Positions 7,554 to 17,020 of a DNA stretch of 49,021 nt are shown here, in pieces. Source of the DNA: an uncultured Duncaniella sp. (GTDB taxonomy: Bacteria; Bacteroidota; Bacteroidia; Bacteroidales; Muribaculaceae). The stretch is taken from positions 6,829 through 55,849 of the forward strand of contig CAJTQR010000007.1 in the NCBI GenBank assembly GCA_910578515.1, in the 5' to 3' direction. The stretch's first letter is position 1; each line of letters starts with the position of its first letter. The translations under genes were made by a program, and so were the position numbers. The notes below the pieces were generated by a model. The model was given only the letters and a program-made list of their open reading frames with translations, had not been told where the DNA came from and searched no databases.

Positions 7554-9170
7554 ATGATTGCTGTAAATAATTTAGGAATCCAGTTTGGCAAGCGAGTGCT
7601 GTTTCAGGATGTGAATCTGAAATTCACTCCCGGCAACTGCTATGGCATAATCGGTGCTAACGGTGCTGGAAAATCGACACTGATGCGCATTCTCAGTGAC
7701 CAACTTTCACCAACTCACGGTACAGTAACCCAGGGTCCGGGCGAGCGCATGAGTGTGCTTGAGCAGGACCACTTCAAGTTTGATGACTGCACAGTGATGG
7801 AGACAGTGCTCAGGGGACATACCGTGCTTTGGGATATCATGCAGGAGAAGGATGCGCTCTATGCCAAGGAAGATTTCAGCGATGAGGATGGTATCCGCGC
7901 TTCAGAGCTCGAAGAGAAGTTCGCCGAACTTGAAGGCTGGAATGCTGAGAGCGATGCGGCGGCACTGCTTAGCGGTCTGGGCATCAAGGAGGAAAAGCAT
8001 TATACCCTCATGCGCGATATGAGCGGTAATGAGAAGGTGCGTGTGCTTCTTGCAAAGGCGCTTTTCGGTAATCCTGACAACCTGCTGCTCGACGAACCTA
8101 CCAACGACCTTGACCTCGAGACTGTGGCATGGTTGGAGGATTATCTGTCGAAGTTTGAAAACACTGTGCTCGTGGTGAGCCATGACCGTCACTTCCTTGA
8201 CTCAGTGTGTACACATACACTTGATATCGATTACAATAAGCTCACACTTTTTGCCGGCAACTACAGCTTCTGGTACGAGTCATCGCAATTGGCACTCCGT
8301 CAGCAGCAGCAGGCAAACAAGAAAGCCGAGGAGAAGCGCAAGGAGCTGCTTGAATTCATACAGCGATTCAGCGCCAACGTGGCTAAGTCAAAACAGACCA
8401 CTTCCCGTAAGAAGATGCTTGAAAAGCTCAACGTTGAGGAGATTCAGCCTTCATCACGACGCTATCCGGGCATTATTTTCACACCTCAGCGTGAGCCGGG
8501 TAATAAGATTCTTGAAGTCAAGGGTCTCAGCGCCAGCATTGACGGAGAGGTGCTTTTCAATGACGTGAACTTTCAGGTGGAGAAGGGCGATAAGATTGCG
8601 TTCCTCAGCCATGACCCCCGTGCCATGACTGCGCTCTTTGAGATAATCACCGGAAACCGCAAGCCTGATGCCGGTACATTTGAATGGGGACAGACTATTA
8701 CATCGGCATATCTGCCTCTGGATAACTCTGCATTCTTCAATACCGACCTTTCACTTGTGGATTGGCTGTCGCAGTTCTCGAACGATAATTCTGAAATATA
8801 TCTAAAGGGCTTCCTCGGGAAAATGCTGTTCTCGGGAGAAGAGGTGCTGAAAAAGGCATCCGTGCTTTCCGGTGGTGAGAAAATGCGCTGTATGATTGCC
8901 CGCATGATGATGACCGATGCCAACACTCTTGTGCTTGACTCTCCGACAAACCATCTTGACCTTGAGTCAATCCAGGCGTTCAATAATACCCTTCAGGGCT
9001 TCAAGGGCAATGTCCTTCTGTCAAGCCACGACCACGAGTTCATTCAGACTGTCTGCAACCGTATCATTGAACTTACCCCCAATGGTACCATAGACAAACT
9101 CATGGATTACGATGATTACATCACCGATGAGAAGGTGCTTGCAATCCGCGAGAAACTATATGCAAAATAA
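7554..9170 (+). CDS. ABC-F family ATPase (YbiT-like) with degenerate second NBD
   Basis: A 538-residue soluble ABC-F protein: two nucleotide-binding domains joined by a charged linker (~residues 240-310) and no membrane part. Family members act on the ribosome, in translation or drug protection. NBD1 is intact: Walker A GANGAGKST (34-42), signature MSGNEKVRVLLAKALF and Walker B LLLDEPTNDLDLE. NBD2 has a normal signature (VLSGGEKMRCMIARM), but its Walker A reads SHDPRAMTA (352-360) with Met358 where the Lys should be, and Walker B reads LVLDSPTNHLDLE with Ser463 replacing the catalytic Glu. So only one ATP site may hydrolyse. The neighbours share no function. Convergent with the MCE gene across a long hairpin. 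Confidence 0.88.
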   Translation: MIAVNNLGIQFGKRVLFQDVNLKFTPGNCYGIIGANGAGKSTLMRILSDQLSPTHGTVTQGPGERMSVLEQDHFKFDDCTVMETVLRGHTVLWDIMQEKDALYAKEDFSDEDGIRASELEEKFAELEGWNAESDAAALLSGLGIKEEKHYTLMRDMSGNEKVRVLLAKALFGNPDNLLLDEPTNDLDLETVAWLEDYLSKFENTVLVVSHDRHFLDSVCTHTLDIDYNKLTLFAGNYSFWYESSQLALRQQQQANKKAEEKRKELLEFIQRFSANVAKSKQTTSRKKMLEKLNVEEIQPSSRRYPGIIFTPQREPGNKILEVKGLSASIDGEVLFNDVNFQVEKGDKIAFLSHDPRAMTALFEIITGNRKPDAGTFEWGQTITSAYLPLDNSAFFNTDLSLVDWLSQFSNDNSEIYLKGFLGKMLFSGEEVLKKASVLSGGEKMRCMIARMMMTDANTLVLDSPTNHLDLESIQAFNNTLQGFKGNVLLSSHDHEFIQTVCNRIIELTPNGTIDKLMDYDDYITDEKVLAIREKLYAK

Positions 9171-9214
9171 ATTGGTAGGGCAGATGGTGCTAACCTCTGC
9201 TTGACTATCGCGAT

Positions 9215-9267
9215 AATAAATTTACCGGCCATTGTTCGAAACTTGAACAATGGCCGGTAAATTTATT
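9215..9267. terminator. Perfect 23-bp bidirectional terminator
   Basis: Left arm 9215-9237 and right arm 9245-9267 are perfectly complementary over 23 bp with a 7-nt loop. The outer A/T ends give T-rich tails on both strands. It separates the convergent ABC-F and MCE genes and probably ends both transcripts. Confidence 0.85.
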
Positions 9268-9300
9268 GTAATTATATACGTTTAGATTCGTGTGCGGATA

Positions 9301-10224
9301 TTAGAAAATCTTGATGGCAGGAATGTAACGCTTGGGTTGACGTTTGAGGTCGATGAGGATGCTGTCTATATGAGCCGCGCTGTTGTTGATGTTGTGGTAA
9401 AGCTGCGGGTCGTTGAGCAACAGACCGAGTGAGGAGTTAGTTGAGTTAAGCTGCTTGGTAGCGAGGTCAAGATTTGCGGTGATATTGTTGATGTTGCGCA
9501 TGGTCGAGTCAAGCGGCATGGTTTTAAGGTCCTCGGAGATTACAGCGAGAGCGGCTGAAACCTGAGTGAGATTAGCTGAGAGCTGTTCGACATTAGCCAT
9601 TGTGCCGTTGGCATGTGTTACCAGTGCAGGCACGGTAGCCATTGATTTGTTGAGCATATTTGTCGAAGTCTCAAGATTAGCCATGATTGCATCCAGACGA
9701 CGCACTGCATTAAGAAGAGCAGGGTCACCTGCAATAGTGTTGAGCGACACTACCAGAGAGTCGATATGCGGAGCTATTGACATGATTGTTGGCATGAGCT
9801 CGGTTGAAACCTTATCCATTAGCCCGGAGCCTTCCACGCCTTCAAGCACATCACCCACGTTATGATAGTCGGGATGCGCAGCCATTTTCAGCTCAATGCT
9901 TGCGGTACCTAACATATCGGTGGCTATGACCGCCTGAGTACCCTTGGGGATGCGCAACTGTCGGTCGAGACTCAGTTCAACGCGTACATGTCCGGGATTG
10001 TCATATTCATATTGAATTTCGCGCACAAGTCCTACTTTGAAGCCATTTACTGTCACGGGGGCAGATTGTGCTAATCCGGCAACATTTGTGAAGGAGGCGT
10101 AATAGTAATTTGCCGCTTTGAAGACATTAATCCCTTTCAGGTAATCAATCCCGAAGAAAAGGACAAGGAGGGAAATTAGAACGGATAAACCGATGATGAT
10201 TTCTCTGGAGAAAAATTTTTTCAT
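9301..10224 (-). CDS. MlaD/MCE-domain membrane-anchored lipid transport protein
   Basis: A 307-residue protein with one N-terminal membrane segment (~residues 9-28), an MCE domain (~38-115, with VNGFKVGLVREI and GTASIELK) and a long helical C-terminal part (~150-290) rich in Asn, Thr and Leu. MCE proteins form rings that carry lipids across the periplasm with an MlaE/MlaF ABC transporter; those partners are not in this window. It starts 11 nt after the amidase gene, so the two are probably cotranscribed. Confidence 0.9.
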   Translation of the reverse strand: MKKFFSREIIIGLSVLISLLVLFFGIDYLKGINVFKAANYYYASFTNVAGLAQSAPVTVNGFKVGLVREIQYEYDNPGHVRVELSLDRQLRIPKGTQAVIATDMLGTASIELKMAAHPDYHNVGDVLEGVEGSGLMDKVSTELMPTIMSIAPHIDSLVVSLNTIAGDPALLNAVRRLDAIMANLETSTNMLNKSMATVPALVTHANGTMANVEQLSANLTQVSAALAVISEDLKTMPLDSTMRNINNITANLDLATKQLNSTNSSLGLLLNDPQLYHNINNSAAHIDSILIDLKRQPKRYIPAIKIF

Positions 10225-10235
10225 TGTAAATGGAG

Positions 10236-11372
10236 TTATTTTATTCTTTTGCCATCGCGGGTTTTAATCACGAAAGCATCTGGAAATAATTTCTTGACTT
10301 GCTTTAACTCGGAGTTTGCCTCGGACATTGAACCGAAGTTGCCGAAAGTATATTTAAGAATATTACCGTCTTTGTAATAGTCGACGGGCGAAAGTCCTTT
10401 AAGACGTTTATCCTTATTGTTCAATGGCTTGGTAGCGGTGAGGAACTGAATCTTATACACCACGGCATCAGCCGGAGCATTGGATGAAGTGCCCTTAGTT
10501 TCGGAACGTGGCGATGAGGTGATTTGTTCTTCAGGTTCCGGAGCGGGAAGGGCTTTTTCGGCTGTTTTGGAGTTTTTCTTTTTTGAGGATGTCGATGAAC
10601 TTGACTTACGATATTTTTCCACGCCATTGTAAATGGCTCGGGCGAGTTTATCCTGTCCGGATGAAGACGCCATGAATTTCTCCATGGTCGGATTGCAGAT
10701 AAAGTCCAGCTCGACAAGAATAGCCGGCATGCTTGTGCGTACCAACACCCAGAAAGGAGCTTGACGTACACCATTGTTTTTTCTGCCTGCAGTGCGTACC
10801 AGCTGATTCTGTACTTGTTCAGCCAATGCAATACTTTGGTCAAGGTTCTTATGCTGCATCATCTCGAAGATAATATAGCTTTCAGCCGACGACGGGTCAA
10901 ATCCCTGATATGTGGTCGAGTAATCCGGTTCCAGTTTCATCACGGCATTTTCACGCATCGCTACGCTTAAATTCGTGTCGCTGCGCTTGAGACCGAGGGT
11001 ATAGACGGCAGCTCCGTTGACTTTTGTGCGCATAGGCGACTTGGCATCCACCGAATTGGCATGGATGGAGATGAAAATATCAGCATGCTTGCGGTTCGCG
11101 AAATCGGCGCGCCCTTGCAAGGGAACAAATGTGTCATTGTCGCGCGTCATGTATACTTTGGCATCCGACATGTTGGATGTGAGCAGTTTGGAAAGTCGTT
11201 TAGCTACTTCCAGATTGACCGTCTTTTCATTAGTCTTGTTGCCAAGTGCGCCTGCATCTTTGCCTCCGTGACCGGGGTCAATGACTACCACAAAGTCCTT
11301 ACCTCCGGCTATGGATGGAGCCAAGGCAAAGATAAGTAGAAATAGTATTTTTATGACTTTTGTAAGTCTCAT
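10236..11372 (-). CDS. N-acetylmuramoyl-L-alanine amidase (Amidase_3) with SPOR-like tail
   Basis: Cleaves the amide bond between MurNAc and L-Ala in peptidoglycan, acting in the periplasm. The signal peptide is MRLTKV...SIAGG. The Amidase_3 zinc site is visible as DPGHGGKDAG (His), the Glu of NEKTVNLE and SIHANS (His), with the catalytic Glu in LVELDFICN. A Ser/Lys-rich linker follows. The last ~75 residues (YKIQFLTATKPL through FVIKTRDGK) look like a SPOR-type domain that binds denuded glycan. The frame continues upstream to a TTG at 11393, but the ATG at 11372 gives a clean signal peptide. Confidence 0.92.
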   Translation of the reverse strand: MRLTKVIKILFLLIFALAPSIAGGKDFVVVIDPGHGGKDAGALGNKTNEKTVNLEVAKRLSKLLTSNMSDAKVYMTRDNDTFVPLQGRADFANRKHADIFISIHANSVDAKSPMRTKVNGAAVYTLGLKRSDTNLSVAMRENAVMKLEPDYSTTYQGFDPSSAESYIIFEMMQHKNLDQSIALAEQVQNQLVRTAGRKNNGVRQAPFWVLVRTSMPAILVELDFICNPTMEKFMASSSGQDKLARAIYNGVEKYRKSSSSTSSKKKNSKTAEKALPAPEPEEQITSSPRSETKGTSSNAPADAVVYKIQFLTATKPLNNKDKRLKGLSPVDYYKDGNILKYTFGNFGSMSEANSELKQVKKLFPDAFVIKTRDGKRIK

Positions 11373-11401
11373 TGGACAGTGATTCCTCTTCAAAAATTAT
11401 G

Positions 11402-11409
11402 CAAATTTA
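11402..11409 (-). promoter_or_regulatory. -7 element for amidase-MCE operon
   Basis: TAAATTTG on the minus strand, about 30 nt before the amidase start. No clear -33 TTTG at 19-20 nt, so confidence is moderate. Confidence 0.4.
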
Positions 11410-11613
11410 GCAAAAGTCTCCATAAAAGTAATCCTTCATGATGATTTTTATGCATATATGCCAAAAAATATCTATTTTTGGACAATTGAAATGATTTTAA
11501 TTTTTTATGAAATGTAAAAAACAGGACTGGGCAAGAGTTGGTTTTTGAGATTTAATCAGTTCAATTAATTTACTACTCGAATTAAGTTGCTATTATTAAC
11601 AAAAGCTTATAAA

Positions 11614-12579
11614 ATGGTAAATAGGTTTATAGGCGTTGTCCCGATAGTGATATCTCTGTTTTCCCTCTTTATGTGCAGTTGCGGTAACGGTGGAGATACT
11701 ACAGTTAGGAGCATTCGTGTGACACGCCTTGACAGTATACTTACAGCCGGAAGAATGCCGGAAGACAGCATCACATTTGCGGCTGCCAATTCACTGTTCT
11801 TAGTGTCGGGTTATGGAGCATTGAATGACTCTTCGCTGATGAGATATAAGACGAATCCCTCTATTGCACTCCATGCCAAGGCTATGGGCGAGAGCTTTGA
11901 GGATATCTCGGATATCGAGTACGGACTGGGCGGTGTGTTTGCAAAGATGAGGAAGTATTACCCTGATGTGACACTGCCGGCGGTTTATTCTGTAGTCTCT
12001 CCCTTCAATCAGTCGGTTTTTACGGTTGACACCTTATTATATATAGGACTTAATCATTATTTAGGTGTGGACTATGAACCTTATGGCTATTTCCCGGATT
12101 TTGTCAGAAAGACGAAGGTCCGGTCGAGGTTGTTGCCCGATGTGGCGGAAACGCTTATCAGGGGTGAGTATGGCTATGACCCGGGTTCGAATTATCCCAC
12201 ATTGCTTTCGCGTATGCTTTACGAGGGTGCGGTGATGGATGCTGTGGTGCGTCTTACCGGTAAGACTGAAATGGAAGTGTTGGGCTATGATGAAGAGGAG
12301 ATGAGATGGCTTGAGGATAATGAAGAGGAGATATGGAATGCATTGATAATACGGAAATATCTTTACAGTACCGATGAGACGGTGGCATCAAGGATGATAA
12401 TGCCTTCAGCGGCTACTTCACTGCTGGCTCCTGAGGTACCGGGCAGGGCAGGGAGATATATCGGATATAAGATTGTGAAATCTTACGTGGCTCATAACGA
12501 TATTGAGCCGGCACAACTGCTGCTACCCTCATTTTATGACTCCGGCGAGACTCTTGCCGCGTCAAAGTATCATCATTGA
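11614..12579 (+). CDS. gldB: GldB-like gliding-motility family lipoprotein
   Basis: A 321-residue lipoprotein with signal peptide and lipobox MCSC (Cys23). The body resembles GldB, seen in SDIEYGLGGVFAKMRKYYPD, the YSVVSPFNQSVF and YIGLNHYLGVDY segments, and the late GRAGRYIGYKIVKSYV block. GldB is needed for gliding and type IX secretion-linked machinery in Flavobacterium, but is also kept in non-motile gut Bacteroidales where its role is unclear. The frame opens at a TTG at 11587; ATG 11614 is chosen because it directly precedes the signal peptide. Convergent with the CoA-transferase gene. Confidence 0.8.
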   Translation: MVNRFIGVVPIVISLFSLFMCSCGNGGDTTVRSIRVTRLDSILTAGRMPEDSITFAAANSLFLVSGYGALNDSSLMRYKTNPSIALHAKAMGESFEDISDIEYGLGGVFAKMRKYYPDVTLPAVYSVVSPFNQSVFTVDTLLYIGLNHYLGVDYEPYGYFPDFVRKTKVRSRLLPDVAETLIRGEYGYDPGSNYPTLLSRMLYEGAVMDAVVRLTGKTEMEVLGYDEEEMRWLEDNEEEIWNALIIRKYLYSTDETVASRMIMPSAATSLLAPEVPGRAGRYIGYKIVKSYVAHNDIEPAQLLLPSFYDSGETLAASKYHH

Positions 12580-12599
12580 AAAATATGTATCATAATGAA

Positions 12600-12643
12600 A
12601 AAGCATAAAGGGATGCCTGTGGTTAGACATCCCTTTATGCTTT
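12600..12643. terminator. Bidirectional terminator hairpin
   Basis: A perfect 16-bp stem (12600-12615 with 12628-12643) and a 12-nt loop between convergent genes. The A/T-rich stem ends supply short T tracts both ways. Confidence 0.8.
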
Positions 12644-12663
12644 GTTATAAGTGATAGTGTCCT

Positions 12664-14160
12664 TTAAGCGAATTTGCTCCAGTCCACGTTGCGCATGTCG
12701 CCTGACGAAAGGAATTCGGTATGGAAGGCGAGTGATGCTTCAAGAGTGTGGGGAGTCTGACCGCCGCGTGTGCTGAGCTTGAGATAGTCGTTGAGGAGCT
12801 CGCGGTAGATGGGGTGAGCGCAATTGTTAATAATCTCATGCGCGCGTTCCACCGGGTCGAGACCACGGAGGTCGGCGATACCCTGGTCGGTAACGAGGAT
12901 ATCTACAGAGTGCTCGGTATGGTCAACGTGTGACACCATGGGGACAATATTTGAAATCTTACCCTCTTTGGTGATTGACGGGCAGGAGAAGATGGAGATA
13001 TACGCATTGCGGGTGAAGTCACCTGAACCGCCGATACCGTTCATCATTCGAGTACCTGTCACATGGGTTGAGTTGATGTTACCGAAGATATCAGCTTCAA
13101 GAGCGGTGTTCATGGAGATGACTCCGAGTCGGCGGATTACCTCAGGGTTGTTGGAGATTTCCGACGGACGTATGATTAGGTGATTCTTGAAGAATTCGAT
13201 GTTGCTGATAACCTCATCCTCAACTTCGTTTGACACTGTGAGCGAGCAGGTGGAACCGAATTTGCAACGACCCTGCTTCATGAGGTCGATAACTGCATCC
13301 TGGATGACTTCGGTATACATTTCAAATGGAGGAATCTCCTTGGCGTCGGCAAGACCGTAGAGGACAGCGTTGGCTACGTTGCCCACACCCGACTGAAGCG
13401 GGAGGAATGACGAGGGGATGCGTCCGGCACGAAGCTCATTGATGAGGAATGTGCAGACATTGGCTCCGATTTGTTTAGTAGTGTCGTCGAGCGGAGTGAA
13501 TGGTTTGACACCTTCATAATGGTCGCTCATTACAACACCCACAATCTTTTCCGGGTCGATTTTCAGCACAGGAGAACCGATGCGGTCGCTCGGTTTGAAG
13601 ATAGGTATTTCGCCACGGTTCGGGGGGTCGAGAGGGAGATATATGTCATGTATGCCATAGAGGGCATGGCGGAGTTTCTCATTAAGTTCGATTACGATTT
13701 TCTTTGCCATCTTGGCGATTGTCGGTACATTACCCACGCCGGTGCCGACAACACATGTGCCGTCGTCCTGAATGTCGGATACCTCGATGATTGCGAGGTC
13801 AAGGTCGCCGAAGAAACCGTAACGCAGCTTTTGTGCTGCTTCCGAAAGGTGAAGGTCAAAATAGTGTGCATCGTGTGAATTGATGCGCTTGCGAAGGTCA
13901 GGGTGATTCTGATAAGGGGTGCGCTTGCCGATAGCGTTTGCTCGTGCAAGTATACCATCGCACAGGTCGCTGGTAGAGGCGCCTGTTATGATATTGATTT
14001 TGAATGGTTCTCCCTGGGCATGCAGCTTTTCTGCCTTAGCTGCTATGGCTTGGGTTACAACCTTCGGTGAACCGGGGGCAGTGAATCCGGAAAAACCGCA
14101 GTGGGCTCCGTCAAAAAACAATTCAGCCGCCTCTTCAGGGGTCATAATGGGAAATCTCAT
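12664..14160 (-). CDS. Acetyl-CoA hydrolase/transferase (succinate:acetate CoA-transferase family)
   Basis: Moves CoA between short organic acids, most likely between succinyl-CoA and acetate or propionate, as expected in a succinate/propionate fermenter. Its 498 residues fit the Cat1/AarC family. Visible blocks: GFSGFTAPGSPK near the N-terminus, PLQSGVGNVANAV near 265, MYTEVIQDA with Glu284 (the position I take as the catalytic glutamate), and NSTHVTGTRMMNGIGGSGDF near 375. The exact acyl donor and acceptor cannot be read from sequence. Upstream, 14161-14245 shows no clear promoter. Confidence 0.9.
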   Translation of the reverse strand: MRFPIMTPEEAAELFFDGAHCGFSGFTAPGSPKVVTQAIAAKAEKLHAQGEPFKINIITGASTSDLCDGILARANAIGKRTPYQNHPDLRKRINSHDAHYFDLHLSEAAQKLRYGFFGDLDLAIIEVSDIQDDGTCVVGTGVGNVPTIAKMAKKIVIELNEKLRHALYGIHDIYLPLDPPNRGEIPIFKPSDRIGSPVLKIDPEKIVGVVMSDHYEGVKPFTPLDDTTKQIGANVCTFLINELRAGRIPSSFLPLQSGVGNVANAVLYGLADAKEIPPFEMYTEVIQDAVIDLMKQGRCKFGSTCSLTVSNEVEDEVISNIEFFKNHLIIRPSEISNNPEVIRRLGVISMNTALEADIFGNINSTHVTGTRMMNGIGGSGDFTRNAYISIFSCPSITKEGKISNIVPMVSHVDHTEHSVDILVTDQGIADLRGLDPVERAHEIINNCAHPIYRELLNDYLKLSTRGGQTPHTLEASLAFHTEFLSSGDMRNVDWSKFA

Positions 14161-14245
14161 AATACTTTTCTAAATTGAAAATAGGAGTGTTTAATGGGAC
14201 TCTTAATATCTAAGTTAATATGCTCTCAAAAAAAGTTTTACAGCA

Positions 14246-14659
14246 TCAGAATTTCCTTTGCAGAATCTCCGCGTCGAGTATTGCCTGACGCCAGCGTGCA
14301 TAGTGGGCAGCGACTTCAGGTGGTGTCTCACGCTCCTTCACCTTGATTGACTCGGGCTCATCGGAAATAGCCGGAAGCGCTATTTCAGTCTCGCCAGGGA
14401 GGAAAGGTTTGGACGGTTGATGTTTTGCAACCGGTTTCCTTTCCTGCTTCTGCACGGGCTCAGGGCGCTTTGCCGATTGCGATTTCCGTTCTGTCGGAGT
14501 GTCCTGCAAGGCAAAAAATTGCTGGAAGGAATCTTGAAGCTGTGGAGTGGGGGATTTGTTTACCGAAGTGGAGCTCGCCGTTTTACGCGCTCTCTTTTTG
14601 ATGAAATCGAAGAGAACGCCAATGGCAATTATAAGGACATAAATTATAATTTTCTCCAT
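14246..14659 (-). CDS. Small membrane-anchored protein of unknown function
   Basis: A 137-residue protein with one N-terminal membrane helix (~residues 3-20), a basic KKRARK stop-transfer patch, a low-complexity Gln/Pro/Lys linker, and a short helical tail YARWRQAILDAEILQRKF. Similar short anchored proteins with an ILxxEIL-type tail occur in Bacteroidales, but I know no function. It is divergent from miaB, with 75 nt between the starts. Confidence 0.7.
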   Translation of the reverse strand: MEKIIIYVLIIAIGVLFDFIKKRARKTASSTSVNKSPTPQLQDSFQQFFALQDTPTERKSQSAKRPEPVQKQERKPVAKHQPSKPFLPGETEIALPAISDEPESIKVKERETPPEVAAHYARWRQAILDAEILQRKF

Positions 14660-14673
14660 TGCTCGGTTTTTTG

Positions 14674-14681
14674 TAAATTTG
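14674..14681 (+). promoter_or_regulatory. -7 element upstream of miaB
   Basis: TAAATTTG fits TAnnTTTG. No TTTG at 19-20 nt upstream is evident. It would give miaB a leader of about 50 nt. Confidence 0.4.
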
Positions 14682-14734
14682 CCACAAAATTACTGATTAT
14701 TGAGTTCTTTGCCAAAGAAAATTGGCTTAAAATT

Positions 14735-16075
14735 ATGGTAAATCGCAGATTATATATAGAAACTTACGGCTGCCAGATGAATGTGGCAGACAGTGAAGTA
14801 GTGGCTTCAATCATGGAGACCGTGGGGTATGACATGGTTGAGAATGTGGAGGAGGCGGATGCAATACTCCTTAACACCTGCTCAATCCGCGACAATGCGG
14901 AACAGAAAATAGTGTCGCGTCTCGCTTATCTCGCCTCATTGCGCAGAAAGCGCGGTAAGAATGTCCCGCGACTTATAGTTGGCGTCATTGGCTGTATGGC
15001 TGAGCGTGTCAAAGAGGAGCTTATCAATCGTCATGGTGTGGATTTGGTGGCGGGTCCCGATTCATATCTGGACCTTCCCAATCTGTTTGCTTCGGTTGAA
15101 GCCGGTGAACGGGCTGTGAATGTGGAACTGAGCACCACGGAGACCTATCGCGACATCATCCCTGCGCGTCTTGGTAGCAACCGTGTGTCAGGTTTTATAA
15201 GCATAATGCGAGGATGTAATAATTTCTGTTCCTATTGTATTGTGCCTTACACCCGTGGTCGAGAGCGTTCGCGAAGTGCGGAGAGTATTCTTGCTGAATT
15301 GGCTGATTTGCGTAGCCGCGGCTTCAAGGAGGCTACTTTGTTGGGGCAGAATGTGAATAGTTATCGTTGGACCGATGAGGATGGGAATGTGCTCGATTTT
15401 GCCGGATTGCTTGCTATGGTGGCGGATGCGGCTCCTGATATGCGTATACGTTTCACCACATCTCATCCGAAAGATATGGGCGACGACGTCATAGCCGTGA
15501 TGAAGCAGAAGGCAAATGTATGCAATCATATTCATTTACCGGTGCAATCCGGTTCTAATAAGGTGCTTAAGGCTATGAACAGAAAGTATACCCGCGAGTG
15601 GTATCTCGACAGGATTGCAGCCATCCGTGAAGCCATACCTGACTGTGGCATATCAACTGACCTTTTCACTGGTTTCCACGATGAGAGTGAGGAGGATTTC
15701 CAGGAGACACTTGACTTGATGCGTGAAGTCGGCTTTGACTCTTCATTCATGTTTAAATATTCTGAGCGCCCTGGCACTCTTGCCTCTAAGACGATGCCCG
15801 ATAATGTGCAGGAAGATGTGAAGATAGAGCGTTTGAACCGCATGATAGCTTTGCAGAATGAATTGTCAAGAGAAAGTAATGCAAGGGATGTCGGCAAGAC
15901 ATTTGATGTGCTTGTGGAAGGTGTGTCGAAACGCTCAAAGGAACAATTTGTCGGAAGGAATCAGCAGAACAAGACTCTGGTGTTCCCTCGAGGGAATTAT
16001 AAAGTCGGAGATACCGTGAGTGTGCGTGTTACCGATTCTTCGTCAGCTACTCTGATAGGGGAGTTGGTAGAGTGA
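14735..16075 (+). CDS. miaB: tRNA-2-methylthio-N6-dimethylallyladenosine synthase
   Basis: Radical-SAM methylthiotransferase that converts i6A37 to ms2i6A37 in tRNAs reading UNN codons. At 446 residues it has the three expected parts: UPF0004 domain with Cys residues in YGCQMN (Cys13), NTCSIRDNAE and VIGCMAER for the auxiliary Fe-S cluster; radical-SAM core RGCNNFCSYCIVPYTRG with CxxxCxxC; and a C-terminal TRAM domain ending TDSSSATLIGELVE. The frame is open upstream to 14417, but that part lies over the opposite-strand gene and is not family-like, so ATG 14735 is the start. Confidence 0.96.
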   Translation: MVNRRLYIETYGCQMNVADSEVVASIMETVGYDMVENVEEADAILLNTCSIRDNAEQKIVSRLAYLASLRRKRGKNVPRLIVGVIGCMAERVKEELINRHGVDLVAGPDSYLDLPNLFASVEAGERAVNVELSTTETYRDIIPARLGSNRVSGFISIMRGCNNFCSYCIVPYTRGRERSRSAESILAELADLRSRGFKEATLLGQNVNSYRWTDEDGNVLDFAGLLAMVADAAPDMRIRFTTSHPKDMGDDVIAVMKQKANVCNHIHLPVQSGSNKVLKAMNRKYTREWYLDRIAAIREAIPDCGISTDLFTGFHDESEEDFQETLDLMREVGFDSSFMFKYSERPGTLASKTMPDNVQEDVKIERLNRMIALQNELSRESNARDVGKTFDVLVEGVSKRSKEQFVGRNQQNKTLVFPRGNYKVGDTVSVRVTDSSSATLIGELVE

Positions 16076-16112
16076 GGTAAATCTCACCTGTAAAACAGTA
16101 TCGAAGTATAAG

Positions 16113-16155
16113 GTTGCCATCGGGGAGTAGCTTCCCGATGGCAACTGTTTTTATA
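16113..16155 (+). terminator. Intrinsic terminator of miaB
   Basis: A 12-bp perfect stem (16113-16124 with 16134-16145), extendable by two inner pairs, followed by TGTTTTTATAT. The stretch from 16156 to the YqgE start holds AT-rich sequence and no gene; a weak CATATTTG at 16272-16279 could be a -7 element. Confidence 0.85.
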
Positions 16156-16400
16156 TAATGTATTTAGTACAGCTTCGGCGCTAATAGCCGATTGATTAAA
16201 AGAAACATCTTATTTATAAGGTGAGATTTCTTTGTTTTGTAGTAAAAGTGGATACAGAGAGGAAGTTTTAACATATTTGACTTGCAATTTCTGTCAAATT
16301 TTTAGTAATTTAGAGAAATATTAAAATAACTATTAACTGACACAGATTAGTAACAATAACCAATTGCCTAAGTCGGTTAAACCGATAATAAAAGGAAAAA

Positions 16401-16405
16401 GGAGG
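16401..16405 (+). promoter_or_regulatory. Shine-Dalgarno site deciding the YqgE start
   Basis: GGAGG, preceded by AAAAA, lies 9 nt before ATG 16415. Strong SD sites are rare in this window, so this one argues for ATG 16415 over the in-frame TTG at 16364. Confidence 0.6.
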
Positions 16406-16414
16406 ATAAACGGA

Positions 16415-17020
16415 ATGATAGATTTTGAATCATTATTGTTCAACATAGATATAAACTCGGAGCGTATACCTCGGAGCGGGTCGCTTTTGGTTGCAGAACC
16501 TTTTTTACGGGAACAGTATTTTCATCATTCGGTAATATGTCTGGTGGATTATGAACCCCGGGGGAGTGCGATGGGTGTAGTTCTTAACAATATAACCAGT
16601 TATACTTTGCAGGACTTGGTGTCATCAGTCAAAGTGAAGACTCCGATACCAATTTTCTGTGGAGGTCCAATGTCATGTGACCGGTTGTATTTTGTCCATA
16701 CACTTGGAGATGTCATACCTGATGCCCGGAAAATAAATGATACGCTGAGCATAGGGGGCGACTTTGATGTGTTGCTCTCGATAATCAATGATGGCTACGA
16801 CACCGAGGGGACCGTCAGGTTCTTTATCGGTTACAGTGGGTGGAGTCCGGGACAACTTGATGAGGAGTTGCTGAAAAAAGTCTGGGCTGTGACAGATATC
16901 CGTGACAATCATTCGCTGCTCAAAGGTGCAGAGGATGCTTATTGGCATAGGGTGGTCAGAGGCATGGGAGCTGAATTTCGTGGATGGCTATATCATCCAA
17001 GAAATCCGCATTCAAATTAA
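16415..17020 (+). CDS. YqgE/AlgH family protein
   Basis: A 201-residue member of the AlgH/UPF0301 family, cytoplasmic, of uncertain function. Family blocks are SGSLLVAEPFLREQYFHHSV, MGVVLNN, FCGGPMSCDRLYFVH and FIGYSGWSPGQLDEEL near residues 25-160. An upstream TTG (16364) would add 17 basic residues, but the SD site favours the ATG. It ends 235 nt before rpsP. That gap has a 6-bp hairpin at 17078-17094 and the rpsP promoter, and no other gene. Confidence 0.88.
   Translation: MIDFESLLFNIDINSERIPRSGSLLVAEPFLREQYFHHSVICLVDYEPRGSAMGVVLNNITSYTLQDLVSSVKVKTPIPIFCGGPMSCDRLYFVHTLGDVIPDARKINDTLSIGGDFDVLLSIINDGYDTEGTVRFFIGYSGWSPGQLDEELLKKVWAVTDIRDNHSLLKGAEDAYWHRVVRGMGAEFRGWLYHPRNPHSN

Noticed and set aside
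14417..14734. 106-codon upstream extension of miaB
   Set aside because: It overlaps the opposite-strand gene and precedes the conserved MiaB N-terminus; ATG 14735 is the natural start.
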